Below are positions 1 through 11,164 of a stretch of DNA of 64,000 nucleotides, one piece after another (within the stretch, counting starts at the first letter, position 1; each line of letters begins with the position of its first letter). The translations under genes and the position numbers were made by a program. The notes beneath the pieces are model-generated. The model was not told where the DNA came from, made no database searches, and worked only from the letters and a program-made list of their open reading frames with translations. Origin of the DNA: Prorocentrum cordatum. Its lineage: Eukaryota; Sar; Dinophyceae; Prorocentrales; Prorocentraceae. Location of the stretch: positions 280,320 to 344,319 of the forward strand of contig CAUYUJ010009358.1 of NCBI GenBank assembly GCA_963575745.1, in the 5' to 3' direction.

Positions 1-357
1 GAGGCCAGCCTGTCAGCCGGCGTCCTGCGGCGCGCTGCGAGGCACGCGATCCTCTTCTTGCCCGTGGGGGTGAGGAGGGACAAGGGAGGAGAAAGAAGAT
101 GCGGGCAGGACGGAGGTCCGCGCTTGTCTGCTCCCCGTCGCCGCTGCCCTCGGTCGGCAGGCTCAGAGGAGGTTCCATATTTTCGTCAGGCAAGGGCTGC
201 CCGGTGTCCGCAGCTCGTCTCCGTCGGACATGCCCCGTGACGCAGTATGCTTGGCGGGTGCGCTGGCAGCAGTGGACGAATGAACTGAGGTCCCATCCCA
301 GGACAGCGGCGGACATCGGACAGGGAACCTGGAGGTGAACTAGCCCCCCCTCCGCAT

Positions 358-535
358 TACAGCGGAGGCCAGTCCACGAGAAGCCATCCACGAGCAGCCC
401 AACCCTGAGACCCCAGGACGTCCACTGATGTTTGGTGTGGGAACGGCACGCCTTCCATCGCAAAACCATCGAAACCCAAGAAACCCAGGGCACCCTGGAG
501 GCAAGCCGGGTGTCTTGGCATGGGTCTCCACTGTA
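358..535. mobile_element. Short TA-flanked Tc1/mariner-like element, copy 1
   Basis: The ends read TACAGCGGAGGCC and GGGTCTCCACTGTA, an inverted repeat that starts and finishes with TA, the target dinucleotide used by Tc1/mariner elements. Three related copies exist at 21190-21378, 22809-22988 and 39989-40198. The interior shares the phrase AAGAAACCCAGGG and the palindromic-looking CACCCTGG with the other copies. At 178 bp it has no coding capacity, so it would depend on a transposase elsewhere. Superfamily assignment is inference from the ends. Confidence 0.6.
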
Positions 536-1097
536 TTCCTTCACCTGCGCAGTCCTGGACTCTATCTCGGTTGGAGGCAGGCGTGGGAGCGTGATGCGTG
601 ATTGCGGAAATCTGTCTTCTCCGTGCAGTGGCTCTCACTCCTGCATGTACGACTGCCTGCGCATGCCAGTGGCAATAACTTCTGCGGAAAAGCAATCGGC
701 CGCCCTCACAAAGTCACAGACGTTCGACCTTCCCGTCCCACATCCGCTCCCCAGCACCATCGAGCCCGGTATGAGCATGGACGTGGCCGCGATGCAGTGG
801 CAGAAGTTGTCCCAATCGCCGCGCTGTGTGCCACGTTGGGGGGACGCGACTGTGCTCGTACTCTTTCGTCTCCTTGATGCCCTCGGACCCGATACACAAG
901 AGCATACCTCAAGAACATATCTAGAAAAGCCTGTCAATCGCTCCTTCCTGCCTGACATTCTGGGCTTGCGTGACACGTCGGAGCAGCGCATCTGCGCGCG
1001 GAGATGCTCTCCCTGCGCCAGCGGCCCTTAGAGCGGCGAAAATGGGGCACACGGCAATTGCCGACCGCTCCAGCGCCCCTGATCTTGGGAACATTGA
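536..1097. other. No gene recognised
   Basis: Open frames here overlap one another on both strands without a recognisable domain or consistent codon bias. I see no repeat family or RNA gene in this stretch. Confidence 0.4.
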
Positions 1098-1264
1098 CAA
1101 ACAACACCAACATCACCAGGGACCATCAGCGGGAGGAGCCAGGGATTCGTTCCCTGATGGTGTGGTCCCCCCTCTCGCTCGGGACATCCCCTATTCCCTG
1201 GCTCGGAGAGGCGTCGTGGACCTCTTCGCTAGAGGTGACCCCCTGTTGGTGTTGGTGTCGCTCC
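1098..1264. repeat. Imperfect inverted repeat (fold-back)
   Basis: The left arm carries AACACCAACATCACCAGGG and GGAGCCAGGGATTC. The right arm carries their reverse complements, ATTCCCTGGCTCGG and CCTGTTGGTGTTGGTG. The arms are about 50-70 bases and mismatched. It resembles a decayed fold-back or short inverted-repeat element. No coding content. Confidence 0.5.
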
Positions 1265-1441
1265 TCCTTCCTCCCATGCCCTGTTCGAATTCAAAACGCC
1301 CCCCCGAAACGAACACGCCGTGCCCCGCAGCCCGACGATGATGGCATCGGCACCGGCCCTAGCAGAACACCTGGCGGCGCCAACAACACTGCGACCGAAC
1401 ATCGGATGGCATTGGAGAAATCACGGACAACTATTACAATT

Positions 1442-1692
1442 CGTTGACGCAAAAGGGGGTCCAACTGAAAGGGGGTGGTGCAATACGTTCGATGCAAGTG
1501 TATTGCAAATGGACTGTGCCAAAGAATTGCACTGCACTGTGTTGCAACTAACGCATTGCTCACGAAAACCCAGCAGTACATTTGCGCACCAGAAGGTATT
1601 GCACGCCCCAAATCGATTGCAACCCTACAAATCTATTGCACCAGCGCTACTGCACTATCCCCTTGACGCTGGACCCCCTTTTGGGTCAACCA
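1442..1692. mobile_element. Short inverted-repeat element with internal TTGCA motifs
   Basis: Terminal repeats of about 24 bases: GACGCAAAAGGGGGTCCAAC at the left, matched by GGACCCCCTTTTGGGTCAAC at the right with a few mismatches. The 200-base interior is rich in the pentamer TTGCA on both strands (for example TATTGCAAAT, GGTATTGCAC, TCTATTGCACC), which is unusual for the GC-rich surroundings. No coding potential. Likely a miniature inverted-repeat transposable element of unknown family. Confidence 0.55.
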
Positions 1693-2309
1693 GATTGAAG
1701 ACCCCCAGGGAACTTCCAGAATCTGGGGCAGCGCCGACCAGTTTCACGAGGCCGCCCAAGCTGACAACCCCGCAGGCGGAGGCACCAAAACATCTCACCA
1801 GAACGACGCTGCACGGAACGACATTCTGCCAGAAGGGTCTCAGACCGCTCCTCAGACAGCCCCCTGGAAGGCTCAGCGAGATCGGCGCCGGCAAAGGTTC
1901 CTGGCACCAGTGCGGCACAACGGGCTTGGAAGTCCGCTTTCCTTGCGACTCCCCACGCAGAACGATGCCTTCACGCAGTGCACCGTCACGCTAAGTCACC
2001 GACCACGCAGGTCCAAAAGCACCTGCACGAAACACGCGTACACACAAAGAGAGGCACACTGAGCTAAGAAACGAATGCTATCTGTATTCGCCGGCCCCCT
2101 TGTGGGGCCACCAGGCTGTTGGCCGAAGCGTGCTGCTCCCTGCGCCGGTTGCAGCTTCAAGTCTCCGATGTTACAATCCTGCCTTCTGCCTCGGACTGGA
2201 AAACTGTTGAAGTTCGCGCGAAGGGGGGGAGCCCCAAACCGCCCGATGTATTACCACGCCCGGATCGCGTCGCCCGAATTCCAGAGGAGGGGGCGTAGGA
2301 CACTACAAA
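1693..2309. other. No gene recognised
   Basis: Mixed-composition sequence with no supported coding region, RNA gene or repeat. Confidence 0.35.
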
Positions 2310-2700
2310 ATACATGAGATGCGCGCCCCCGAGGCCAGAATCCTTCGTAAATTACTCCAGATTTCACAATAAAAGGGGGGTGGTCTGATTTGGGATGGGG
2401 TCAGATTTGAGCTGTCTTGGAGGGTTCCAGTGGGTCTGGGCAAGAAGCCGCCCTTCATGGCTTGTTTGGGGGGGTCTGGAATTGCCCGTCTGTGAGGGTT
2501 GTGACCCCCTCCCTTTTATGGCGAAATCTAGAGTACGCGGTGGTCGCTTCCCCGAGGCCACGCGCCCTCGTAAAATACGCATGTGTTGCGCCCCCGAGGC
2601 AACAAACCTTTTTGTAGATTATGCCATACCTATTCGCGTCCCCGAAGCCATCAACCTTCGCAACTTACACCGTATCCGCATTGCCGAGGCCAAGAGTGCT
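2310..2700. repeat. Degenerate tandem repeat of about 50 bp, interrupted by an insertion
   Basis: The phrase CGCCCCCGAGGC followed by CCTTCGTAAA or a close variant recurs at about 2320, 2550, 2592, 2638 and 2686. The run between the first and second copies is occupied by the inverted-repeat element at 2359-2529, so the element appears to have inserted into an older tandem array. Confidence 0.5.
2359..2529. mobile_element. 171-bp inverted-repeat element
   Basis: Left arm AGATTTCACAATAAAAGGGG and right arm CCCTTTTATGGCGAAATCT are inverted repeats of about 27 bases with a few mismatches. The interior contains no coding sequence. It interrupts a local tandem repeat, which supports insertion. Family unknown. 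Confidence 0.55.
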
Positions 2701-3200
2701 CCAAGGCGCCCGGAGACGGTTCCGAGACAGCCCAAGAGGGCCCGAAGAGGGCTCAAGAGCGCTCCACAAGACTTCCCGAGAGAGCCCCAAGAGGCCAACA
2801 TCGTAGATGTTCCAAAAATGTTTTAAAAGATTTTCGCCGTCTCGCATTTTCGGCTTTCCGACGCTCCAACACGGCTCAAGAAGCTCCCAAGACTGCCCAA
2901 GACGCCTCCAAGATGGCCCCAAGACGGCTCAAGAGGGCTACAAGATTGCCCAAGAAGTGCTCAAGACGGCCCAAGAGGGCCCCCAAGACGGCTCCAAGAG
3001 GGGCCCAAGCAGGGGACAACGAACCGAGCATTCGATATGTTTGCCCCGAGAAGCCCCCAGGAGGCTCCAAGAGGCCGCCACGAGGCCCCAAGAGGCGCCC
3101 AAGACGCGCCCAAGAGGCCTCCAAGAAGTCCAAAAGATACCCCACGAGGCCCCATGAGGCCACCAAGAGGCGCCCAAACCGCCTCCAAGAGGCTTTCAAG
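2690..3200. repeat. Degenerate decamer array (CCAAGAGGCC-like)
   Basis: A roughly 10-bp unit resembling CCAAGAGGCC or CCAAGACGGC repeats with many substitutions over some 500 bases. The same unit occurs in reverse complement at the far right edge (63760-64000), and short relatives occur near 43590-43690 and 53640-53690. Open frames through it (Lys/Arg/Pro-rich) follow from the repeat and are not believed. Confidence 0.7.
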
Positions 3201-5178
3201 GGAACTGTGCTTTGCAAAATCTCCCCGCCCCGCCTCAGAACCAGGACCCCTCTCTCCCCCTCGAACCTCGAAAACCTCCCCTCGTCCGACGAGAATTCGA
3301 GCTCCCCGCTCATCACCCCCCCCGCCCCCGGAAAGTCAGAGGGGGTCTGTACAGTCAACCCGTATCATAAGGATGCGCGGTAAGGATGCAAGGGCCTTGG
3401 AGGCCAACGTGAACGTTTTTCCGAGCGAGGTGGGCCAGCGAAAATCGCCAAGGATGGGCCGAAGGGGCAAGGGTGCAAGGATGCAACGGGGGTTGCCCGA
3501 CCTTACCCTGCGGGTTGACTGCAACCTCCCCCCCACGCACCTTTCTGCCCCTCCTGCGCGCCGGCAGACAAAAGGCGAGCACGGTGACAACGCCGACGCC
3601 AAGAGTGAGACGAGGACGGCCGGAGGCCGACGACCAACACGACAACGAGGGCTGGACACCGACGGTGTCTGGCACGTCGTGCGGGCGGGACATGCAAGGG
3701 GGCGGGTCGGGGCCGTTCGGGCGGGGCAGTGGAGCGGGCGGGTGGTGAGGCGGAAGGGCGGGCTGGATATGGAATGGCGAGGTTGACGGAAAAGACTCGA
3801 AGCAAAAAACAGGGACAGCGACGACGGCCTCCTGCTCCACCTCCTCCTCCTCCTCCTCCTCCTCCTCCTCTCACTTTGTAGGGGGCGAGGCTCGAAAAGT
3901 GGACTCTTACGCGGCGGGGAGCGGTCAGGACCTCTCCCCCCAGCGCAAGCCCCCACAAGTATCCTGGATCAGCGCCACAAGCGCCCCTCTCCCCTCAAGC
4001 GCTCTTTCCTGGATCATGACGCGCACTGGGGCCCAAACGGGTGCACTCATCGGTGGCAGCAAGCCCCCGCCCGGCGTGACAGCGGCAGCGGCAGCGCGGC
4101 AGCGGCACAAGCTCAGAACTCAGAATGCGGCACCGACGGGCGCGACAGCAGAAGCGCCGGGACTTAGAGGCCGTGAGGAAGTAAGCGAGGGGGGCTAGCG
4201 GCGAGGCCTTGCACTTCGCACACTCGAACGTGCGGTCGACCGACACCTCCCCACTGCAACGCACTCCTCTCAGACGCCCGCGCCTGTGCACATTGTTCTG
4301 TCCAGGCTCACCCCAGTGGGTCGTCCTGCCTGAAATCCAAGATGCCAACCTGAACAGTCAAGTCAAGACCAAGCATCCTACCATTCAAGTCTAGCTGGTG
4401 GCCTCTGAAAAGTACGCAAAGGAGCGGGGGAAGGGCGGTGGGAGAAACAAGCCAGACCGATCCTGGAACGCGTGCGGTTGCGGGGCGGTCCAGCCTGCTA
4501 CACTCCCGTTCCACGCACTTTCCTGAGAAATACCTCCGCATCCCTGCCCAATAATAATCTCTGTCATGACCTACCCCTCGGCCCCATAAATGATTAAGTC
4601 CTTACCAAACCGATATGGACCAGGCGCGGCTTGTGCGATCACTGTATCGGCCTGACGGGCGCCAACCTGCTTAACAGGTGTAGGCGGAGCTTGTCCGACA
4701 AGGCGGGAGTGAGAACGCAGCTGCCGTGGGAAAGAACGGGGATGACATTTCCCACTCCCTGAAGCTATGCGGCGGCTGCAGTGTCCCATAGGACCCGGTC
4801 CTCCTCTTGACGGTGGGGGAGGGCGAGGTCGTCGCACCAACCCGGCGCCAACGTCGAATGCGCGACGCTCGCTGCGTTGATTTTTTGGTCGGCGGCTCCG
4901 AGGCAGCGGACAGGGAGCGGAAGGCGTCGTCTGGGCCAGCAGGCGAGGCTAATTAGCTACAACAGGCAACGCACCTGCGGTAAGCTCACTGCGTTGAACG
5001 GACGCTGCCGAAGAAGCTGGGGACGCACCGCGGCCGGGCTCGCGTGCGGAGCGCGCGGCCGCGCGCTCGTCCCTTCCGCGGAGCCCGCGGCCGCTCCGAG
5101 GTGGCGGCCGCTCGGCCCCGACTTTCCCCCTGACTGGCCTCCCACGCTGCCCCGCGCGGGAGGCCAGGGACCTCAGCA
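3201..5178. other. No gene recognised; short (CTC)n tract
   Basis: About 2 kb without a recognisable protein, RNA or dispersed repeat. A (CTC)n tract of roughly 35 bases lies at 3838-3872. Overlapping open frames on both strands reflect high GC and have no domain signature. Confidence 0.35.
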
Positions 5179-5360
5179 CCGGACGAAAGGGGGGGATAGC
5201 AAAGGGGGGGTTTGAGAATCAGCTCGCGTAGCTGATTTTCCGGGCGCCTCCCGGCGGAGGCGGCCATGTATCGAGGAATGGGCTCCTCGGTGGGGCCGAA
5301 ACCAGCTGCATGCAGCTAATTTCATAACCCCCCCTTTCCCAATCCCCCCCTTTCGTCCGG
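5179..5360. mobile_element. Inverted-repeat element, family B copy 1
   Basis: Ends CCGGACGAAAGGGGGGGATA and CCCCCCCTTTCGTCCGG are inverted repeats. The interior holds an AGCTCGCGTAGCTGA hairpin, a GCGCCTCCCGGCGGAGGCGG hairpin and the palindrome GCTGCATGCAGC. Near-identical copies lie at 34709-34902 and 35918-36115. No coding capacity, so a non-autonomous or fold-back element. Confidence 0.7.
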
Positions 5361-6360
5361 CCCGATTCCTGTGCGGACTGGCGGCGCGGCCGGGGCAGCG
5401 AAGGGCCGTGGCTCGCAAATACTGCGCAATTGCTACCTGCCCGAGCACCCCAAGCTACCCCGAAGACCCGAGTTTCGGGTTGGGGTGGGTACGGGTTCCA
5501 CTTTTTTATTATCGTTTTTGTCCCAATGTTCCCCGCGCCCCCCCCCATTGGGAATGGAGGGCAAATTGTGGCCTTCGGGTTGGGTTGGGGTGGTTCGGTG
5601 GGTGGTGGGTAGTAAGCACCCTGCAGGCGGGCATGGCCGCCAGCATAGATCACACAGGGAAGCTGCAGCATTCTTTTTTTTGCGACAGTGGTCCCTGGCG
5701 CGTTTTCCCTAGACAGACACCAACACCTCCGACACATTTGTTCGTTTCGCGACGTGCCCCCTGGAACTCCCGTACATTAGTGAGGGGGTCTCCTACAGCG
5801 ACCATTCGCAGGCCATGGCTGTTAACTTCTTGGCCCGCGGAATGAAAACACAAAAAACAGAATTTGACAGACGAAGCGCCTTGAAATTTTCAAAATTCCG
5901 CTGAGCACTGATTTTTGCACGGCCTGTTTTGCCATCGGCTGCTTTGCAATATTCAGAATTCCACGGGGCATTGATTTTTGCCAGGCATGTTTTGCCATGG
6001 GGCGATGTGTCATCGATTTCAAAGCGGGGAACCCCAGGCGATGCTCATTGGTACAACGCCCAAAGGGTTTCCGAAACAAACAGCGCACATGTTGGATTTG
6101 GCGCGCGGCGTACGCGAGTGAGAAAGCAGCCGCTTCTCTAGGGCAGCGCGCGCCTTGAGGGGACGCAAGCTTCAACGTGCGAGCGCGTCCACCGCGCAAG
6201 CGCAAACGCTACGAGCGCGGGAAAAACCGTCCGCTGCACGGCGATGCGCACACCTGTCGCGACATCACTCGAGAGCGTCGCAATCACATTTGTTTCCGCC
6301 CAACTTTGAAGACGGCGCCGCGTAACCGAAGCGCGCGCGGGCGCGCCAAAATCGAAGCAA
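5361..6360. other. No gene; one 61-bp direct duplication
   Basis: The segment ending CACTGATTTTTGC...TGTTTTGCCAT at 5892-5937 is repeated at 5953-5998 with some substitutions. Nothing else is recognised. Confidence 0.45.
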
Positions 6361-6518
6361 ACACGCACGCGCATACGCACGCGCACACACACACACACAC
6401 ACAGACACACACACGCGCGCACACACACACGCACGTGCACGTAGCGAGCCAAACTTTTGAGTCGCGACGGGTACAAGCTAGACCAGGGCGCGGCTAACAT
6501 AATTGACGGCAGCGCACA

Positions 6519-6565
<47 letters not shown>

Positions 6566-6582
6566 ACATATATATATATACA
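6361..6582. repeat. Microsatellites (CA)n, (CT)n and (TA)n
   Basis: Interrupted CA/CG dinucleotides occupy 6361-6440. A (CT)n run occupies about 6522-6562 and is followed directly by (TA)n. Confidence 0.9.
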
Positions 6583-6979
6583 ATATCATCTGTAAATGGA
6601 AACAAAGAAAACGGATCGCGGTATATTGCCCAGCAGCCAGCCCGGAAACGCACCCGAACGGGCTCCGCGCCCCACGGGTGCCGCAAGGAGAATTGTCGAA
6701 TGCCGACGCGCACTTCCGCGCCGCGAAAGGGCCCCCCACCGCCCCCCCTTCCCCGTAGTGCAAGGTTTCATCGTCTCAAACGCGCGGGTCCGCAAGCGAT
6801 GTTGCTTTCTGGACCGCCAGACGGCTTCCCCACAATATCCGCGCGCATGTTGGGCTTGGAGCTTAACGTGCGGGACTGAGAAACGTACTCATTATACAAA
6901 GCAGCGCGCGGCCTGGAGAAGCGCGAACTTAACCGCCGCGCAAGCCATTGGCCGAAGAACGGCCGTGAGCCGGCCCCCG

Positions 6980-7740
6980 TCGGCCTCCTCAAAAGGCTCC
7001 AGAAAAATTCATTTTCAGTTGCGGCACTTATATGTCGACTTCTATATTCTGGAAAATGCTGAATTATCCCACACGCGCGAGCGCTGGTGACCCGGCCTCC
7101 GTCGGCCTCCTTGAAGGGCTCCAGAAAAATTCAGAAGTAGTTGTGGGAATAACATGTTGACTTTTATATTCTGAACAATGCAGAACTCTCCAGCGCGCGC
7201 GAACGCCGGTGACCCGGCCTCCGTCGGCCTCCTTAAAGGGCTCCAGAAAAAATCAGATTTAGTTTCGGGAATAACATGACGACTTTTATATTGTAGACAA
7301 TGCAGAACTCCCCACGCGCGCGCGGGTGACCCGGCTTCCGTCGGCCTCCTCAAAAGGCTCCAGAACAGAACAAAACAAAAAAACATGTTCAAACGCGGCA
7401 CTTACATGTCGACTTGTATATTCTGGACAATGCAGAACTATCCCGCGCGCACGAGCGCCGGTGACCCAGCCTCCGTCGGCCTCCTGAAAAGGCTCAAGAA
7501 AAATTCAGATTTAGTTTCGGGAATAACACGTAGACTTCTATATTCTGGAAAATGCAGAATTCTCCAGCGCGCGCAAGCGCCGGTGACCCGGCCTCCGTCG
7601 GCCTCCTTAAAGGGCTCCAGAAAAAATCAGATTTAGTTTCGGGAATAACATGTCGACTTTTATATTGTAGACAATGCAAAACTCCCCACGCGCGCGCGCG
7701 GGTGACCCGGCCTCCGTCGGCCTCCTTAAACGGCTTGTCA
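6980..7740. repeat. Tandem repeat of about 120 bp, six copies
   Basis: Each unit contains GGTGACCCGGCCTCCGTCGG, at about 7086, 7209, 7325, 7461, 7582 and 7702. Each also has an AT-rich half (TTTATATTCTGGACAATGCA-like) and a CGCGCGCG block. Copies differ by substitutions and small indels. The same CTCCGTCGGCCTCC phrase begins the large hairpin at 8775. Confidence 0.8.
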
Positions 7741-8100
7741 ACCAGCCAACCTGCCTACCAGCCGGCGCACCAGCCAACCAACACACTGGACTTAACCAAC
7801 CAACCGGCGCACGCGGAGCCTCGTGTACAAACTTGTAGATAGGCGAGGATTATCGCGCCCCGCGATGCGCGACGCGAGGCGAACTTCGCGCCCCTGCGCC
7901 GCCGCTCTGGACAAGGGCGGCTCTCCTGCCCGGGCCGCGACGCGCGAGGCGCAATAATCTTCGCGCCCCCAGGGGTGACCAAGTGCAAAGGCCTTGGGCG
8001 GCCACGTGTTTCAGAAATATGAAAACCCGCGGATGCAAAGCACAAAATGAGTATGCAGGCGTACAGTGAAGGTCTTCACCTAAGGTGTGACATAAGGAAC
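7741..8100. other. No gene recognised
   Basis: Contains short repeats of AACCAGCCAACC type at 7740-7810 and CG-rich runs. No coding or RNA signal is seen. Confidence 0.4.
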
Positions 8101-8620
8101 GAATGCCCCCACCTCGGCATGCGGATACATGCAGGGGCGACAACGGGGGGGCCCGAGATTGGAGCTGGACCATAACGCAACCACCGTTCAATTATGTCGA
8201 GCCAGTGGGCTCCGAACCGCGTGGCCGAAGGAACGGGGGGGGCTCTTGCGAGGAACTGGACCTCAATGCCCCATACCTTGGCACGCGGATACATGCAGGG
8301 GCGACAGCTCCAGCGCGCGCCCCGCAAGGAACGGGGGGGCCTGAGAACAGAGCTGGTCCATGCCGCAGCCACCGTTCAATTATGTCGAGCCAATGAGCTC
8401 CGAACCGCGCGGCCGAAGGAACGGGGGGGCCCTTGCGAGGAACTGGACCTCAATGCCCCGCGCCCCGGCGCGCGGAACGGGCGAAAGCTCCAGCGCGCGC
8501 CCCGCAAAGAAAGGGAAGGCCCCGGAGAGGCGCAGGGCTTATACGCGACCGCCGTCGCATGGCGTCGAGCAAGCGCAAGGAACCGAGCCCCCCCGTGGAG
8601 CCCCGTTCCTTAGACCGTCC
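8101..8620. repeat. Tandem repeat of 163-187 bp, two full copies and a part
   Basis: The phrases CACGCGGATACATGCAGGGG and GTTCAATTATGTCGAGCCA recur in units starting near 8101 and 8264. A third, partial unit starts near 8451. Each unit ends in GGAACTGGACCTC. Confidence 0.75.
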
Positions 8621-8714
8621 GCCCCGATCGACAAAACGAACCCGCGCGTCCAAAATCGCAAGGAACACCGGGGGGGCTCGCCGCCAAAAAGGCAGCGGAA
8701 CGCATGCAAACCTA

Positions 8715-8752
8715 AGGAACGTCCGAGCCCCTTTTGAAAAGTAAGTGTTCCT
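8715..8752. repeat. Dispersed repeat, family F copy 1
   Basis: The run CGAGCCCCTTTTGAAAAGTA followed by AGTGTTCC is shared with 48275-48310. Both copies are preceded by repeated AAGGAACG octamers. Confidence 0.6.
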
Positions 8753-8774
8753 TACTCAAGGCGCTCACTGTGCG

Positions 8775-8993
8775 CGCCTCCGTCGGCCTCCAGAAAGCTT
8801 CACAGAAAAGTTCAATTCAGTTTTTGGATTTACAAGGCGATCTTCTTATTGTGGGCAATCCAGAACTTCCTACACGCGCCCGCGCCGCGGCGCGCGCGCG
8901 TGGTGAGTTCTGCATTGTCCACAATAAGAAGATCGCCCTGTAAATCCAAAAATTGAATTGGACTTTTCTGTGAAGCTGTAAGGAGGCCGAGGG
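8775..8993. repeat. Large hairpin with arms of about 105 bp
   Basis: The left arm includes CACAGAAAAGTTCAATTCAG and GGATTTACAAGGCGATCTTC. The right arm includes the reverse complements GAAGATCGCCCTGTAAATCC and TTGAATTGGACTTTTCTGTG. The centre is an alternating CGCGCG block. Arms match at most positions, with a few mismatches. The outer ends carry the CTCCGTCGGCCTCC phrase of the upstream 120-bp array. Confidence 0.85.
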
Positions 8994-9199
8994 GAGCGCG
9001 TAGTTCTGTATGTGGACACTACAGAACTCACCACGCGCGCGCGTAGGGAGTTCTGTATTGCCCACAATGCTATGCAGAACTGCGCGCCTCCGTCGGCCCC
9101 CTTACTACTTCACAGGCAAAAATAAATTCAGTCTTTGGCTTTACAAAACGATCTGCTTATGGGGGGCAATCCAAAACTCACCACGCGCGCGCGCGGGGA

Positions 9200-9850
9200 A
9201 ACCAAATGTGAAACTGAATTCTCTGGCCCCAAGGACTCGCCGTACAATGGACAAATGCGTTGGAAACCGCAGCGCGCGCCGCAAAGTCGCGCGCGCGCGT
9301 TGGACAATGAGCGGGGAATTATATTGCGCAGCTCAAGGTCGCGCGCGCGCGCCCTTGCGCTGCGCACTGTGGTTTTCTACGCATGTGTCAACGATGTCAG
9401 CCTGAAAATCAATAGGGGAAACCCTAAGCAAAATTTAGTTCTCTGAATCCAGGAGATGGCCACACGATTAGCAAATGCGTGGAAAACCACAGTGCGCAGC
9501 GCAAAGACGCGCGCGCGCGACCTTGCGCTGCGCACTATGGCTTCCCACGCATGCGAACTCGAAGTCCAAATCGGGAATGCATCATGTAAACAATATTTCT
9601 CTGGCCCCAACAGATGGCCATGCAGTTGATAATTGCGCGGGAAAGCCAGCGCGCAGCGCAAGGTCGCGCGCGCGACGTTTCGGTGCGCACAACGGTTTCG
9701 CCCTATAAATTTGTGAACGATGTGAACGCGAAAACCAAACGATGCGCAATTTAATACTCGTCCCAACAGATGACCATACAAGCGGAAACCATAGTGCGCA
9801 GCGCAAAATCGCGCGCGCTGCGCACTTTGGTTCCCGCGCGTTTGTCGTCG
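9200..9850. repeat. Array of hairpin-containing repeats with CGCGCG cores
   Basis: Four or five irregular units share ACCACAGTGCGCAGCGCAAA, then alternating CG, then the complement TTGCGCTGCGCACTATGG. Each unit can fold into a stem with an alternating purine-pyrimidine loop. Units are seen near 9260-9375, 9478-9560, 9640-9700 and 9785-9845. Confidence 0.7.
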
Positions 9851-10254
9851 GTGTGAACGCGAAAACCCGAAGGGAAAACCCGATTTGAAATGTAGTTCTC
9901 TGGCCAGACACTTAACAAATGCGCGGCGCCCAATGGTTTTCCACGAGCTGTTAAGTGCATGGCCATCAGCGCGCCATGGCTTTCCTGCGCCGGCTGCCGC
10001 GGCTTGCTGTGACCAGCGGACGACCAATAGTGGGCCATGGGTGCAAACGCGAAGAAGATTTCGCCCAAACGGCTAATCACGGGAAAAGAATCCACGGGGG
10101 GCGGGCCAGGGGCATCGGGGTTATGTTTTCGCCCCAAAGAAATCGGGGGGGCGGGGGGGGGGTGACCTCCTGCGGTTAACCCGCGACATTCCCGGCTGCG
10201 GGGCCCGCCGCGTGCGCAAAATTTCCATCCGGGCCACTGCCCGATCTCGCGCAA
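9851..10254. other. No gene recognised
   Basis: Nothing beyond short G-runs (10143-10162) is visible. Confidence 0.4.
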
Positions 10255-10870
10255 TTGCCGGCCGGGTTCGCTGAATTCCCAGCCAGGTCACCAACCAAAA
10301 TCGCCGAATTACCGGCCGGGTGCGCGGAGTTACCAGCCGGGCGCGCGGGAATTAACAGCCGGGCTACCGGCCGGGTGCGCGGAGTTGCAGCCGGGCTGCC
10401 GGCCAGGCAAAGGGCCGGCCGTCTGCGGCGTTCTGTAGCGGCGCTGTAGCTCCGCTACAGAATGTGCTGCAAGGCCAAGCTAAGGGCCGGGCTACCAGCC
10501 GGGCTACCGGCCGGGTTACCGGCCGGGCTGGGAGTTAACAGCCGGGTTACCAGCCGGGTTACCAGCCGGGTTACCAGCCGGGCTGGGGCTAACAGCCGGG
10601 TTACCGGCCGGGCGCGCAGTTAACAGCCGGGCTACCAGCCGGGTTACCAGCCGGGTTACCAGCCGGGCTGGGGCTAACAGCCGGGTTACCGGCCGGGCGC
10701 GCAGTTAACAGCCGGGCTACCAGCCGGGTTACCGGCCGGGCCGGGTCACCGGCCGGGTTCGTAGAATTACCGGCAGGGTTACCGGCCGGGTTCGTGGAGT
10801 TACCGGCAGGGTTGCCCGCCGCGTTCGTGGAGTTACTGGCCGGGCTAACGGCCGGTCACCAGCCGAGCTA
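10255..10870. repeat. 12-bp minisatellite (TTACCAGCCGGG-like)
   Basis: Units such as TTACCAGCCGGG, TTACCGGCCGGG and CTAACAGCCGGG run for about 600 bases with mixed order and short insertions. A larger period appears at 10605-10730, where a block of several units is duplicated. Confidence 0.9.
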
Positions 10871-11164
10871 TTGGGTGGGCGAGGGGCCAGCCCGCTGGGT
10901 ACCGGTCAGGGTGGGCAGGGCTGCTTGCTGGGCCAGGCCCCAGGCCGGGGGCGACCGGGCTGCGCTGAACACGGGCCGCACATGGCCTCGGCGCTTTCCC
11001 CTCGCGCATAATATGGTGCCCCGCCCTAACGCGCGGCGGCATTGCCCCTTGCAACCGTATGTTCGCCTACCTACGTAGTGGCCCAGGCCACAGTGCGTGT
11101 GGCTGCATTTCCGCGATCGCATATTGCGTGTATTTCCCACGCAGAAAGGCCCGCGGCCGCCGCG

